This document shows, piece after piece, positions 8,429 through 16,328 of a stretch of DNA of 57,894 bases. The stretch comes from an uncultured Verrucomicrobiales bacterium. GTDB lineage: Bacteria > Verrucomicrobiota > Verrucomicrobiia > Verrucomicrobiales > Akkermansiaceae. Under the pieces are notes generated by a model. It ran no database searches. It was not told the DNA's origin and saw nothing but the letters and a program-made list of their open reading frames with translations. Each line of letters begins with the position of its first letter. Positions within the stretch are counted from its first letter, which is position 1. Position numbers and translations under genes: made by a program. The stretch spans positions 1 through 57,894 of the forward strand of contig CALCHQ010000126.1 of NCBI GenBank assembly GCA_937901085.1, given 5' to 3'.

Positions 8429-9420
8429 GCCTCGGTACGGGGTTGGCGTTTCTTTTTGCGCCGGGTCTTTTTCTCTTCCTGCTCTTTCAGGACAAATTCT
8501 CTGTCTTCATGGCAGAAGCGGCTCAGTTTCGTGCGGGTTATCTTGCCGCCGTATTCCTTGAGGTAGACGAGCTGCTTTTCTTCATCGAAGCGCTGCAGGC
8601 GGGCAAAGAGTGTGGCAGTAGCGGTGGCGTTGGTCCAGGTGCGGTAGCCGCGGGGAGCCAGTTTTTCCCGGTATTCCTCCATGTCCTTTTCCGCGCGGAT
8701 GACACCTTCCTTCAGCAGGGAATCCACCTGCTGGGTAAAGGCATTGTAGCCATCCACACCCAGCACGAAGCGGCCTCGGGCATCCAGTACCGCCAGGGCG
8801 GGGCGTTTCTTGAGGCCGTAGCGGCGCGCCAGGCGTTCGATGGCTTCGCGGCTGTATTTGGCCGACTGACGCGTGCGGTCATCGATGGAAGCGCCGGAAT
8901 CGAGTTTGAGGCGCACGACGCGGTCGCGGCACCATTCATTGAAGGCGGCTGTTTCCAGCAGTTCCTCCCCCAGCAGTCCGCTTTTCGGGCCGATGACGGA
9001 ATCGTGGAACCAGATGATGAGGGGTCGGCATTCCCGGTGAGCCAGGCGGGTGGCCCGGCCGTAATTTTCCAGCCAGCCGTTGCCGTTGCGGCGGGCTTCA
9101 AAGGCAGCAGTGATGCCTTCGATTTCAGCATCGGGGTTATCGGGGTCGGTGAAGTAGACTTCGCCCTGCGCCCCGTTGTCAATCTGTTCGAGTTCTTCAG
9201 ATGTGGAGACGTTGTAGCTCTGCGCGTTGGGGTCTACTGCCCCACCGGTCAGCAGGGGATTCATGCCGGGTGTGGTGGAATCTTCCCAGCCCATGCGGGG
9301 GGCATCGGGGTTCTCCGGGGGCAGGTCGGCCGGTGCTTCTTCCGGCTTCTGCGTCTGCACGCAGGAGAGCAGCAGCAGGGCAACGCCGGCCAGTCCCAGC
9401 ACCTGTCGGACAGATTTCAT
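8425..9420 (-). CDS. Lipoprotein with thioredoxin-like fold and C-terminal SHD1-like domain
   Basis: A 331-residue exported lipoprotein. The signal sequence is MKSVRQVLGLAGVALLLLSC, with lipobox LLSC (Cys 20), followed by a Pro-rich linker. Residues about 118-245 look like a thioredoxin fold of the Thioredoxin_7 type: PLIIWFHDSVIGPKSGLLG, AFNEWCRDRVVRLKLD, then KKRPALAVLDARGRFV. The usual CxxC is absent (the position reads HDSV), so it is unlikely to be a classical disulfide oxidoreductase. The region about 258-310 (TWTNATATATLFARLQRFD...VYLKEYGGKITRTKLSRF...EDREFV) resembles the SHD1 domain seen in many planctomycete and verrucomicrobial exported proteins. The C-terminus is strongly basic. 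It overlaps both mazG upstream and tetR downstream by 4 bases. The function is unknown. Confidence 0.85.
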   Translation of the reverse strand: MKSVRQVLGLAGVALLLLSCVQTQKPEEAPADLPPENPDAPRMGWEDSTTPGMNPLLTGGAVDPNAQSYNVSTSEELEQIDNGAQGEVYFTDPDNPDAEIEGITAAFEARRNGNGWLENYGRATRLAHRECRPLIIWFHDSVIGPKSGLLGEELLETAAFNEWCRDRVVRLKLDSGASIDDRTRQSAKYSREAIERLARRYGLKKRPALAVLDARGRFVLGVDGYNAFTQQVDSLLKEGVIRAEKDMEEYREKLAPRGYRTWTNATATATLFARLQRFDEEKQLVYLKEYGGKITRTKLSRFCHEDREFVLKEQEEKKTRRKKKRQPRTEA

Positions 9421-10238
9421 GCGCGTTCGCTGCGTTTCACCGCCTGCCAGGCGGCTTCCATCTGCTCCACGGAGGCCTCGACCAGGGTGATTCCCTGTGC
9501 TTTGAGGGCTGCTTCCACGGCGTTGAAGCGCCGTTCAAACTTGCGGTTGGCGTTAAAGAGGGCCAGTTCCGGGTCTACTTTGCGGCGGCGGCAGAGGTTC
9601 ACCACAACGAAGAGCAAATCTCCCAGTTCTTCGGCCACATGTTCATCGTCGTCCGGCAGGGAAAGCGTTTCCTCTACTTCGGCCGTCTCTTCGCGGATTT
9701 TTTCCACCACCCCGGCGTGATCCGGCCAGTCGAAGCCGACCTTAGCCACCTTCTTCGTAATCTTGTAGGCCTGCAGGAGGGCAGGCAGCCCCTTGCCGCA
9801 GCGTTCGAGGTAGGGTTTGTCTTCGATGGAATGTTCCTTGCGCTTGATGGCATCCCATTGGGAGACCACGCCCTCGGCATTTTCCACAGCAGCGCTGCCG
9901 AAGACATGCGGATGGCGGCGCACAAGCTTGTCGGCCAGTTCTCGCGCCACTTCATTGAGGCCGAAGCCGGCTTCCGGGTTTTCCTGAGCCATTTCAGCAT
10001 GGAAGATGACCTGCAGCAGCACATCCCCCAGTTCCTCCCGCAGGTGAGCCCAGTCACGCTCGCGGATGGCGTCGATGCACTCGTAGCATTCCTCAATCAG
10101 GCTGCTGATGATGGAATCGTGCGTCTGCTCGGCGTCCCAGGGGCAGCCGCCGGGCTGGCGCAGGCGGTGCATGATGGCCACCGCCCGCTCTACCTGGCGG
10201 GTGGGGTCAAGGCAGCCAATCATTTCCTGCTCGGTCAT
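9417..10238 (-). CDS. mazG: Nucleoside triphosphate pyrophosphohydrolase MazG
   Basis: A 273-residue housecleaning enzyme that hydrolyses (d)NTPs, including damaged ones, to NMP and PPi. It has the two-domain full-length architecture: an N-terminal MazG fold (about 12-120) with LRQPGGCPWDAEQTHDSI, the metal site EECYE and EELGDVLLQVIFHAEMA, and a second fold (about 155-260) with KVGFDWPD, EETAEVEETL and EELGDLLFVVVN. Length and motifs match the E. coli protein (263). Its start overlaps the stop of the preceding small ORF and its stop overlaps the lipoprotein start, each by 4 bases (ATGA), so translation is probably coupled along the three genes. Confidence 0.95.
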   Translation of the reverse strand: MTEQEMIGCLDPTRQVERAVAIMHRLRQPGGCPWDAEQTHDSIISSLIEECYECIDAIRERDWAHLREELGDVLLQVIFHAEMAQENPEAGFGLNEVARELADKLVRRHPHVFGSAAVENAEGVVSQWDAIKRKEHSIEDKPYLERCGKGLPALLQAYKITKKVAKVGFDWPDHAGVVEKIREETAEVEETLSLPDDDEHVAEELGDLLFVVVNLCRRRKVDPELALFNANRKFERRFNAVEAALKAQGITLVEASVEQMEAAWQAVKRSERA

Positions 10239-10537
10239 TTTCCCTTGCCGTTGCGGCGGTCGCGGCGCTCGTTGGTAGCTTTGCCCGCCAGGATGTCATC
10301 GATATGCTGCACCATGTCCCAGGCCACGCGGCGGCGCTGGTATTTGCGCCAGAGCAGTTCGCGCAGCGTCTGCCAATGTTCCTCTGTGAATTCGGTGGGG
10401 GTGAACACGACTTCGTCGCGCTGGGAACGCCCCAGCTTGGGGGCGACCATGAGCTGCCACCAGCCACCGAAGTGCTGGGCTTCATAGGTCACCTTGTTGC
10501 CGTCCTCATCGCGGTCCTGCCAGGAAAATGTCTCCAT
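10235..10537 (-). CDS. Small conserved-looking hypothetical protein (100 aa)
   Basis: A 100-residue soluble protein rich in Trp, Arg and acidic residues (starting METFSWQDRDEDGNK, with HFGGWWQLMVAPKLG and a basic tail). No signal peptide or membrane segment is seen and I do not recognise a family. It is accepted as real because it sits tightly in an operon, overlapping mazG by 4 bases, and because its composition is protein-like. The gap to the upstream gene is 28 bases. Confidence 0.7.
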   Translation of the reverse strand: METFSWQDRDEDGNKVTYEAQHFGGWWQLMVAPKLGRSQRDEVVFTPTEFTEEHWQTLRELLWRKYQRRRVAWDMVQHIDDILAGKATNERRDRRNGKGK

Positions 10538-10565
10538 GTGTCTGTCTGGGTCTGGGGGTTATGAA

Positions 10566-11096
10566 TCAGCGTTTCCCGTCTTTCATTTCGCGGTTGATGG
10601 CGTTCACATCATACTGCATGGTCGGGGTAATCTCGGTCACAGGACCGGCGGTGTTCAGGGATACGATGAGGGGCTTGGAGCGGTTGCCCCTGTTATCGTA
10701 TTTGTAGATGACGCGCTGCACCAGTTTTCCCTGCGGGTGGGAATACATGCGTTCCTCCACCAGGCGGGCACGGCTGTCGTAGCCATAGGCCACTTTGTAG
10801 ATGATGTTCTTCTTGGTGTGGTCGTAAATGATGCAGCCGACCAGCTGGCCGTACTTGCCTTCGGTGTAGTCGTTCACCGCAGCCAGGCGTCCGCTGGCCG
10901 TGTACGAGGAGCAGCGCATTCCGCGCCAGCCTTTCTGGCGCTGGTAAATGGCGCGTGTGCCGTCCGGGTGACGCATCACGCGCACCATGTCCCCGGTTTC
11001 ATTCATGGCTTCAGCCCCCTGTGCCTGCACGGCGGGAACCACGGCTGCCAGAGCCATGGCCAAGAGGAACATCCAGCGCTGCATCTTCGTACTCAT
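10566..11096 (-). CDS. Exported protein with YD-repeat-like segments
   Basis: About 176 residues from the chosen start (MSTKMQRWMFLLAMALAAV), which yields a clean signal peptide cleaved after AVQAQG. ATGs 36 bases upstream would add an implausible leader. The mature part holds tandem Tyr-rich strands (VCIIYDHTKKN-like, YKVAYGYDSRARLVEER, QRVIYKYDNRGN) that recall single YD/RHS repeats, which often build beta-sheet shells in secreted proteins. It is too short for a toxin shell, so it is probably a small periplasmic or secreted protein. It lies between hemL and the 100-aa ORF in the same direction with short gaps. Confidence 0.75.
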   Translation of the reverse strand: MSTKMQRWMFLLAMALAAVVPAVQAQGAEAMNETGDMVRVMRHPDGTRAIYQRQKGWRGMRCSSYTASGRLAAVNDYTEGKYGQLVGCIIYDHTKKNIIYKVAYGYDSRARLVEERMYSHPQGKLVQRVIYKYDNRGNRSKPLIVSLNTAGPVTEITPTMQYDVNAINREMKDGKR

Positions 11097-11140
11097 GGGC
11101 ATCATTCTACCGATTCGCGGGAAGCTTGGCAAGCGGAAAG

Positions 11141-12424
11141 TCAGTCTTTTGCCGCCCGGAGCGCGCGCTGCATGGCTGCCACCGTAGCATCGATATCCGA
11201 TTCCGTGTGAGCGGTGGAGATGAAGCCGGTCTCATAGGGCGAGGGGGCGACATAGACCCCCTGCTCCAGCATGGCGTGGAAGTAGCGGCGGAACATGTCG
11301 AAATTGCCGCGCATGGCCGAATCGAGGTCGTAGACCGGCTGCGTGGTGAAATGCAGGCAGAACATGGAACCGTCCCGGATGAAGGTGAGCGGCAGCTGCT
11401 CGTCCCGGAGGATGCGGCGCACGCCTTCTTCCAGCCGGGCTCCGAGCTGCTCCAGGCGGGTGTAGGAGTCGTGCTGTTCCAGATACCGCAGCTGCGCCAG
11501 ACCGGCGGCCATGGCCACAGGGTTGCCGCTGAGGGTTCCGGCCTGGTAGACTGCACCCAGGGGGGATACGCAGTCCATGATGTCGCGCCGCCCGCCGAAT
11601 GCGCCCACAGGCAGACCGCCGCCGATAATCTTGCCCAGGGTGGTCAGGTCGGGCGTGATACCCAGTTTCCCCTGCACGCCGGCAGCAGAAATGCGGAAGC
11701 CGGTCATGACTTCGTCGAAAATCAAGAGGGCACCGTGCCGGGCGGTGATGTCGCGCAGGAATTCCAGATATCCCGGCCGGGGCAGGTAGAAGCCGGCATT
11801 GCCGGGGAAAGGTTCCACGATGACTCCGGCTATTTCGCCGGCATACCTGGCAAATGCACGCTCCACCGCTTCCCGGTCGTTGTACGGCAGCACAATGGTC
11901 AGGTTCGCAAACTCCGCAGGCACACCGGCGCTGTCCGGCTCGCCGTGCGTGAGCGCCCCGCTACCTGCCGCCACAAGCAGGCTGTCTACATGCCCATGGT
12001 AGCAACCGGCGAATTTAATGATGTACTTGCGCCCGGTATAGCCACGGGCCAGTCGCACCGCACTCATGGTGGCTTCGGTGCCGCTGTTGGTCATGCGGAC
12101 TTTATCCATACTGGGAAGCCAGCGGCAGACGGTCTCGGCCATTTCCACTTCAATGCGGGTGGGGATTCCGTAGCCCAGCCCCTGCGGCACGGCGGCCTGC
12201 ACGGCAGAAATGACGCATTCCGGGGCATGGCCCAGAATCGCGGGCCCCCAGGTACCCACATAGTCAATATACTGGCGGCCGTCCTCATCGGTAAGGTGCG
12301 CTCCGGCAGCCCCGGATACAAAGAAGGGGGCGCGTTCCAGGCGACGGAAGGCCCGCACCGGCGAATTGACACCACCGGGAATCACCCGGCACGCACGCTC
12401 AAACAACTCCTCGGATATCGACAT
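11141..12424 (-). CDS. hemL: Glutamate-1-semialdehyde 2,1-aminomutase
   Basis: A 427-residue PLP enzyme converting glutamate-1-semialdehyde to 5-aminolevulinate in the C5 tetrapyrrole pathway. The start MSISEELFERACRVIPGGVN matches the usual HemL beginning and gives the usual family length; longer in-frame starts add an atypical Cys-rich leader. Signatures: GGVNSPVRAF, FVSGAAGAHLTDEDGR, the GTEATMSAVRLARGYTGR segment, the PLP-phosphate region, DEVMTGFRIS (Asp contacting the pyridine N) and the Schiff-base Lys in LGKIIGGGLPVGAFGG. No other heme gene is in the window. The antiporter gene lies 52 bases upstream in the same direction. Confidence 0.96.
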   Translation of the reverse strand: MSISEELFERACRVIPGGVNSPVRAFRRLERAPFFVSGAAGAHLTDEDGRQYIDYVGTWGPAILGHAPECVISAVQAAVPQGLGYGIPTRIEVEMAETVCRWLPSMDKVRMTNSGTEATMSAVRLARGYTGRKYIIKFAGCYHGHVDSLLVAAGSGALTHGEPDSAGVPAEFANLTIVLPYNDREAVERAFARYAGEIAGVIVEPFPGNAGFYLPRPGYLEFLRDITARHGALLIFDEVMTGFRISAAGVQGKLGITPDLTTLGKIIGGGLPVGAFGGRRDIMDCVSPLGAVYQAGTLSGNPVAMAAGLAQLRYLEQHDSYTRLEQLGARLEEGVRRILRDEQLPLTFIRDGSMFCLHFTTQPVYDLDSAMRGNFDMFRRYFHAMLEQGVYVAPSPYETGFISTAHTESDIDATVAAMQRALRAAKD

Positions 12425-12476
12425 GGCGGGCATTATACCCCAACAGCCGCGCCCGCACAAGTGCAAAGAGAGGCAT

Positions 12477-13772
12477 TTACAGGTAGCGCAGCCAGAGGTA
12501 GGCGGCTGAGATACCCACACTCATGAGCATGAGCGGGAAGCCGATTACAAAATACTGCATGAAGCTGACGCGCAGCTTGTGCTGGCGGGCCAGCCCCAGG
12601 GCCACTACGTTTGCGCTGGCGCCGATGACGGTTCCATTGCCCCCCAGGCAGGCCCCCAGCGAGAGAGCCCACCAGAGCGGCTCGATATTCTGGTAGCCCA
12701 TGGCACCCATGTCCTGCACCAGCGGAATCATGGTGGCCACAAAGGGGATATTGTCCACAAAGGCACTCATCAGCGCACTGAGCCAGAGGACACTCATGGT
12801 GGTCGCAACGGGTTCGCCCCCGGTAAGGTGCATGGTTTCTGCCGCCAGCCAGTTGATGATGCCATTCACCTCCAGTCCGCCCACCAGGACAAACAGCCCC
12901 ACGAAGAAGAAAATGGTGGTCCATTCAATCTTGGAGAAGATGTATTCGAGCGCTTTCTCGCGATCGGGCATGGTGAGCAGCAGCAGCAGGGAAGCCCCGG
13001 TCACAGCGATGGTACCGGTCTCCAGCCCCCAGCTGGGAATCATGCTGTGCGAGCAGAACAGGAATATCGTGAAGGCAAGGGTGAACAGGCAGCGCACCAG
13101 CAGGCCTTTGCTGCGGATCAGGCCGCTGCGCCGGATGTTCATAATGCGGTTGTGGTTCTTGCTGGCATGGGCAAATTCCTTGCGGTACAGAACGAGCATC
13201 ACCGCCACCGTGAGGATAAAACTGATGAGGCAGGGTAGCGTCAGGTTCAGGATGAAGGCATTGAAGCTCAATTCCTTCACCTGGCTGGCAATCATGATGT
13301 TGGGCGGGTCACCAATCATGGTGCAGGTTCCGCCGATGTTGGAGGCAAAAATCTGAGCCAGCACAAAGGGCAGCGGCGAAACCTTCAGGTCGCGGGTCAG
13401 CGTGAACGTGATGGGCACGGTGAGCATCACCGTGGTGACATTGTCCAGAAACGCGGAACAGACGGCCACCATCACCGACAGCGCCACCAGCAAGGCCACC
13501 GGATTGCCCTTGGTCTTTTGCGCGGCCCACACCGAGAGGTAGCGGAACAGGCCGGTCTTGCTCAGCACCAGCACCTGAATCATCATGCCGATAAGCAGCG
13601 CCAGGGTGTTGAAGTCGATATGCGCGATGGCCTGCTCCTGCGAAATCACCCCTGCCAGCACCATGAGCATGGCCCCGAACAGAGCTATCACCGTACGCTG
13701 CACCTTTTCCGAGACAATCAACGCGTATGTGAGCAGGAAGATAACAAGAGCTAGGGTGATGTGGTAGGACAT
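12477..13772 (-). CDS. Ion transporter of the ArsB/NhaD/CitMHS superfamily (putative Na+/H+ antiporter)
   Basis: A 431-residue polytopic membrane protein with roughly 11-12 hydrophobic segments. The chosen start MSYHITLALVIFLLTYALIV lies downstream of the predicted promoter; longer ATGs at 13841 and 13847 overlap the -35 box and are disfavoured. It shows the internal duplication typical of the ion-transporter (IT) superfamily: AFLDNVTTVMLTVPI in the first half and AFVDNIPFVATMIPL in the second, plus NIGGTCTMIGDPPNIMI and GGNGTVIGASANVVALG re-entrant loops. These match ArsB/NhaD/OCA2-like carriers. Substrate is uncertain: Na+/H+, arsenite or dicarboxylate are all possible; the OCA2/NhaD-like motifs favour a cation/proton antiporter. 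Confidence 0.88.
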   Translation of the reverse strand: MSYHITLALVIFLLTYALIVSEKVQRTVIALFGAMLMVLAGVISQEQAIAHIDFNTLALLIGMMIQVLVLSKTGLFRYLSVWAAQKTKGNPVALLVALSVMVAVCSAFLDNVTTVMLTVPITFTLTRDLKVSPLPFVLAQIFASNIGGTCTMIGDPPNIMIASQVKELSFNAFILNLTLPCLISFILTVAVMLVLYRKEFAHASKNHNRIMNIRRSGLIRSKGLLVRCLFTLAFTIFLFCSHSMIPSWGLETGTIAVTGASLLLLLTMPDREKALEYIFSKIEWTTIFFFVGLFVLVGGLEVNGIINWLAAETMHLTGGEPVATTMSVLWLSALMSAFVDNIPFVATMIPLVQDMGAMGYQNIEPLWWALSLGACLGGNGTVIGASANVVALGLARQHKLRVSFMQYFVIGFPLMLMSVGISAAYLWLRYL

Positions 13773-13818
13773 GCAGACAGATGAGACGATTTCCGCCACG
13801 GCAACAGGCGGGTGCAGA

Positions 13819-13847
13819 ACAGTACACCCACCCCTCTGCATTTGCAA
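13819..13847 (-). promoter_or_regulatory. Promoter of the antiporter-hemL run
   Basis: Minus strand -35 TTGCAA (13842-13847), a 17-base spacer and -10 TACTGT (13819-13824). The start site near 13812 leaves about 40 bases to the ATG at 13772. Confidence 0.6.
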
Positions 13848-13941
13848 GCTTTTTCATCTCCGCAGGCCCTTATTTTTTCAATCCCACAAACTAACTTGGA
13901 AAAAAATCTAGATTTTACTTCACATTCCGCTTGAAATTAGG

Positions 13942-13947
13942 TAAGAT
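13942..13947 (+). promoter_or_regulatory. Candidate -10 box of lpxC-fabZ
   Basis: TAAGAT ends 13 bases before the chosen ATG. The -35 region is weak. If used, the 5' leader would be only about 7 bases. Confidence 0.35.
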
Positions 13948-13960
13948 ACATGTACGAGTT

Positions 13961-15280
13961 ATGGCTACACGCATGCAAAAAACCCTCGCCAAGTGCACCT
14001 CCACCCTGGAGGGCACATCGCTGCACACCGGACAGACGGTGAAGCTCATCATCAAACCCGCAGAACCGAACACGGGCTTTAAGTTCCGCCGTGTAGACCT
14101 GCCGGACAAGCCTTTCCTGGATGCCTCGGCCTCCAAGGTGCAGGCAGTAGAGCGCGCCACCACCATTGCAGACGGCGCAGTCAAGGTGCATACCGTGGAA
14201 CACATCCTCTCGGCCCTTACCGGCATGGGAGTGGATAACGCCATCATCGAGATGGATGCCAACGAACCGCCCATCGGCGACGGGTCCGCCCTTCCCTATG
14301 TGGAGATGATCAAGCAGGCCGGTGTCGTGGAGCAGGATGCTCCGCTGCAGGTCTGGGAAATCCGCGAACCCATCAAGGTCGAGAACGCCAACGGCTCCTG
14401 CATCGTCATCATGCCCAGCCGCGATTTCCGCATCTCCCTCACCGCAGTAGGCCCGAACGGCCGCGTCACGCAATTCTTCGACAGCGTCATCACGCCGGAA
14501 ACCTACGAGAAGGAACTTTCCAACTCCCGCACCTTCTGCTTCTACGAAGATATCCAGCCGCTGCTGGAGAAGGGGCTCATCCAGGGTGGCACGCTGGACA
14601 ACGCCATCGTCATCAAGGGCGAGGAATACCTCTGCGCCGGCGGCCTGCGCTTCCACAATGAATGCGCCCGCCACAAGGCCATGGACCTCATCGGTGACTT
14701 CATCCTCTGCGGCCGCCGCATCATGGGTCATGTGATTGCCATCATGCCCGGCCACGGCATCAACACCCAGATGGCAGCCAAGCTGCAGCAGAAGTATGAA
14801 AGCATGGAAGCCAAGCGACCGCAGCCCATCACCATCCCGAATGGCGATGCCGTACTCGACACGCTGGAAGTCATGAAGCTTCTGCCGCACCGCTTCCCCT
14901 TCCTCATGGTCGACCGCATCATCGCTTTCGAGGGCGACCGCAAGTGCGTCGGTCAGAAGAACGTGACCATGAACGAGCAGTTCTTCCAGGGTCACTTCCC
15001 CGGTCACCCGGTCATGCCCGGCGTTCTCCAGGTGGAAGCCATGGCCCAGGTGGCCTCCGTTCTCATGCTCCGCATGCCCGAAAACGCCGGCAAGATCGGC
15101 TATTTCATGAGCTGCGACAAAGTGAAGTGGCGCCGCCCCGTCGTACCGGGCGATGTGCTGATTATCGAAACAGAACTCACCAAGATGCGCGGTGCCATCG
15201 GCATGGCCACGGGCCGCTGCCTCGTCAACGGTGAAATCACCTGTGAAGCCGAGCTGAAATTCATGCTCTCCGACGCGTGA
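13961..15280 (+). CDS. lpxC-fabZ: Bifunctional LpxC-FabZ: UDP-3-O-acyl-GlcNAc deacetylase / (3R)-hydroxyacyl-ACP dehydratase
   Basis: A 439-residue fusion. Residues about 5-285 are LpxC, the Zn-dependent deacetylase that commits UDP-acyl-GlcNAc to lipid A: HTVEHILSAL (Zn His 77 and 81), DGSALPYVE, RHKAMDLIGDF (Zn His 238 and Asp 242) and PGHG (catalytic His 265). Residues about 300-439 are the hot-dog dehydratase FabZ of fatty-acid elongation: LLPHRFPFLMVDR, GHFPGHPVMPGV (catalytic His 345) and LQVEAMAQ (catalytic Glu 359), with the family's exact 14-residue spacing. All catalytic residues are present in both halves. The same fusion is known from Bacteroidota and some other Gram-negative phyla. 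The two reactions compete for 3-hydroxyacyl-ACP, so the fusion can balance lipid A and phospholipid synthesis. It shows the cell makes lipid A. Confidence 0.96.
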   Translation: MATRMQKTLAKCTSTLEGTSLHTGQTVKLIIKPAEPNTGFKFRRVDLPDKPFLDASASKVQAVERATTIADGAVKVHTVEHILSALTGMGVDNAIIEMDANEPPIGDGSALPYVEMIKQAGVVEQDAPLQVWEIREPIKVENANGSCIVIMPSRDFRISLTAVGPNGRVTQFFDSVITPETYEKELSNSRTFCFYEDIQPLLEKGLIQGGTLDNAIVIKGEEYLCAGGLRFHNECARHKAMDLIGDFILCGRRIMGHVIAIMPGHGINTQMAAKLQQKYESMEAKRPQPITIPNGDAVLDTLEVMKLLPHRFPFLMVDRIIAFEGDRKCVGQKNVTMNEQFFQGHFPGHPVMPGVLQVEAMAQVASVLMLRMPENAGKIGYFMSCDKVKWRRPVVPGDVLIIETELTKMRGAIGMATGRCLVNGEITCEAELKFMLSDA

Positions 15281-15316
15281 TTCGCTGCAACTGCGAAAAA
15301 AATTCACGAACGGTGC

Positions 15317-15344
15317 TTGACATACGCCGATTTTAGGGTATCAT
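15317..15344 (+). promoter_or_regulatory. Promoter of rpmH-rnpA-yidD-yidC
   Basis: A perfect -35 TTGACA (15317-15322), a 16-base spacer and -10 TATCAT (15339-15344). The leader to rpmH is about 50 bases and includes a small GGCCG/CGGCC hairpin. Confidence 0.8.
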
Positions 15345-15403
15345 ATCGCACCCGGCCGTTTCCTGCGGCCTACAGAAACCACTTCAAAACCAGATAAAGA
15401 ATT

Positions 15404-15586
15404 ATGAGCAAGAGAACATACCAGCCTTCCAAGCGCTGCCGCAAGCGCCAGTTCGGTTTCCGCGCCCGCATGGCTACCAAGAACGGCCGCGCCATTCTCG
15501 CCCGCCGTCGCGCCAAGGGTCGCAAGCGTCTTCTGCCCAAGGGTGCAGAGGTGCAGTACAAGCGCCACATCATCCAGCACGGCTAA
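15404..15586 (+). CDS. rpmH: 50S ribosomal protein L34
   Basis: A 60-residue, very basic protein. MSKRTYQPSKRCRKRQFGFRARM is the L34 signature, followed by ATKNGRAILARRRAKGRKRL. L34 is usually 44-47 residues. Here about 13 further residues follow (PKGAEVQYKRHIIQHG), an extension of unknown role that could contact the ribosome surface. The order rpmH-rnpA-yidD-yidC is the widely conserved one. dnaA, often upstream, is replaced here by lpxC-fabZ. Confidence 0.96.
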   Translation: MSKRTYQPSKRCRKRQFGFRARMATKNGRAILARRRAKGRKRLLPKGAEVQYKRHIIQHG

Positions 15587-15592
15587 AGCCCC

Positions 15593-15631
15593 GGCAGGGT
15601 TTCTGTAGAGAGCGCCCCGGCGCTCCCTGCC
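15593..15631. promoter_or_regulatory. Structured spacer between rpmH and rnpA
   Basis: A 7-bp GC hairpin (GAGCGCC at 15610-15616 and GGCGCTC at 15619-15625) is nested within an outer pairing GGCAGG/CCTGCC (15593-15598 and 15626-15631). There is no T run, so it is more likely an mRNA processing or stability element than a full terminator. It may set the lower expression of rnpA relative to rpmH. Confidence 0.5.
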
Positions 15632-15660
15632 CTGCAGGAGAAACCAACGCCCTGTTTACG

Positions 15661-16017
15661 ATGCAGCTGAAACGGCAGCATACCATGAAGCGAGCAAGTG
15701 AGTTCGCCATGGTGCGTGCCCAAGGCTCATCCGCAGCAGGGCGTTTTCTTATACTCAGCACCCTGCCCTACACCGGCGAGGGTGCGGGTGTAAAGGAATC
15801 CCGCTTCGGGATTATCACCACCAGACGGCTGGGGCATGCCGTTGTACGCAATCTGCTTCGCAGGCGCGTACGCGAGCTGCTGCGCGCCCACGGTGCCCCC
15901 ATGCAGCTGGGACACTATGTGGTACTCATTCCGCGCCACACAGCTGCTACCGCCTCTTACGCCGAGCTTGAGAAGGACTTCCTGCGCCTGCTCAAGCGCC
16001 GTCATTTCACAGCATAA
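15661..16017 (+). CDS. rnpA: Ribonuclease P protein component
   Basis: A 118-residue basic protein subunit of RNase P, which matures tRNA 5' ends. The start MQLKRQHTMKRASEFAMVRA fits the usual N-terminus (basic residues, then the FxxVR helix). The RNR signature helix appears as RLGHAVVRNLLRRRVRELLR after FGIITTR. Length is normal (110-125). It lies 74 bases after rpmH, and yidD starts 9 bases after its stop. Confidence 0.93.
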   Translation: MQLKRQHTMKRASEFAMVRAQGSSAAGRFLILSTLPYTGEGAGVKESRFGIITTRRLGHAVVRNLLRRRVRELLRAHGAPMQLGHYVVLIPRHTAATASYAELEKDFLRLLKRRHFTA

Positions 16018-16026
16018 CCCCCAACC

Positions 16027-16272
16027 ATGCTGAAACGCCTCGTCATCCTGCCGGTATTGTTCTACAAGCGCTTCATCAGCAAGCCGCTTCACATCATCGG
16101 CGGGCCTATGAGCGGATGCCGTTTCACCCCCAGTTGCTCCACCTACTTCATTCAGGCCGTGGAAACACACGGTGCATTCAAGGGAACAGCCCTGGGAATC
16201 TGGCGCATTCTGCGCTGCAACCCCTGGGGTGGATGCGGACACGACCCCGTGCCGCCCCGCCGCCAGAAGTAA
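16027..16272 (+). CDS. yidD: Membrane protein insertion efficiency factor YidD
   Basis: An 81-residue protein of the YidD family (UPF0161, formerly haemolytic 'Hlp'). Motifs: LPVLFYKRFISKPL, CRFTPSCSTYFIQAVETHG, and RILRCNPWGGCGHDPVP, with the conserved Cys residues. It is thought to assist YidC/Sec-mediated insertion at the inner membrane. It is placed between rnpA and yidC as in most bacteria. Confidence 0.96.
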   Translation: MLKRLVILPVLFYKRFISKPLHIIGGPMSGCRFTPSCSTYFIQAVETHGAFKGTALGIWRILRCNPWGGCGHDPVPPRRQK

Positions 16273-16328
16273 CATTTTCCTCCCCCCTACCGATTAAAAG
16301 CCTCACAACGAACCCCCACTCAATCATT

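Noticed and set aside
12425..12520. Longer HemL start (MWVSQPPTSG...)
   Set aside because: The extra 32 residues are Cys-rich and unlike any HemL; the 427-residue version matches the family length.
13937..15307. 456-codon minus-strand frame opposite lpxC-fabZ
   Set aside because: Shadow of a gene with intact catalytic motifs on the plus strand.
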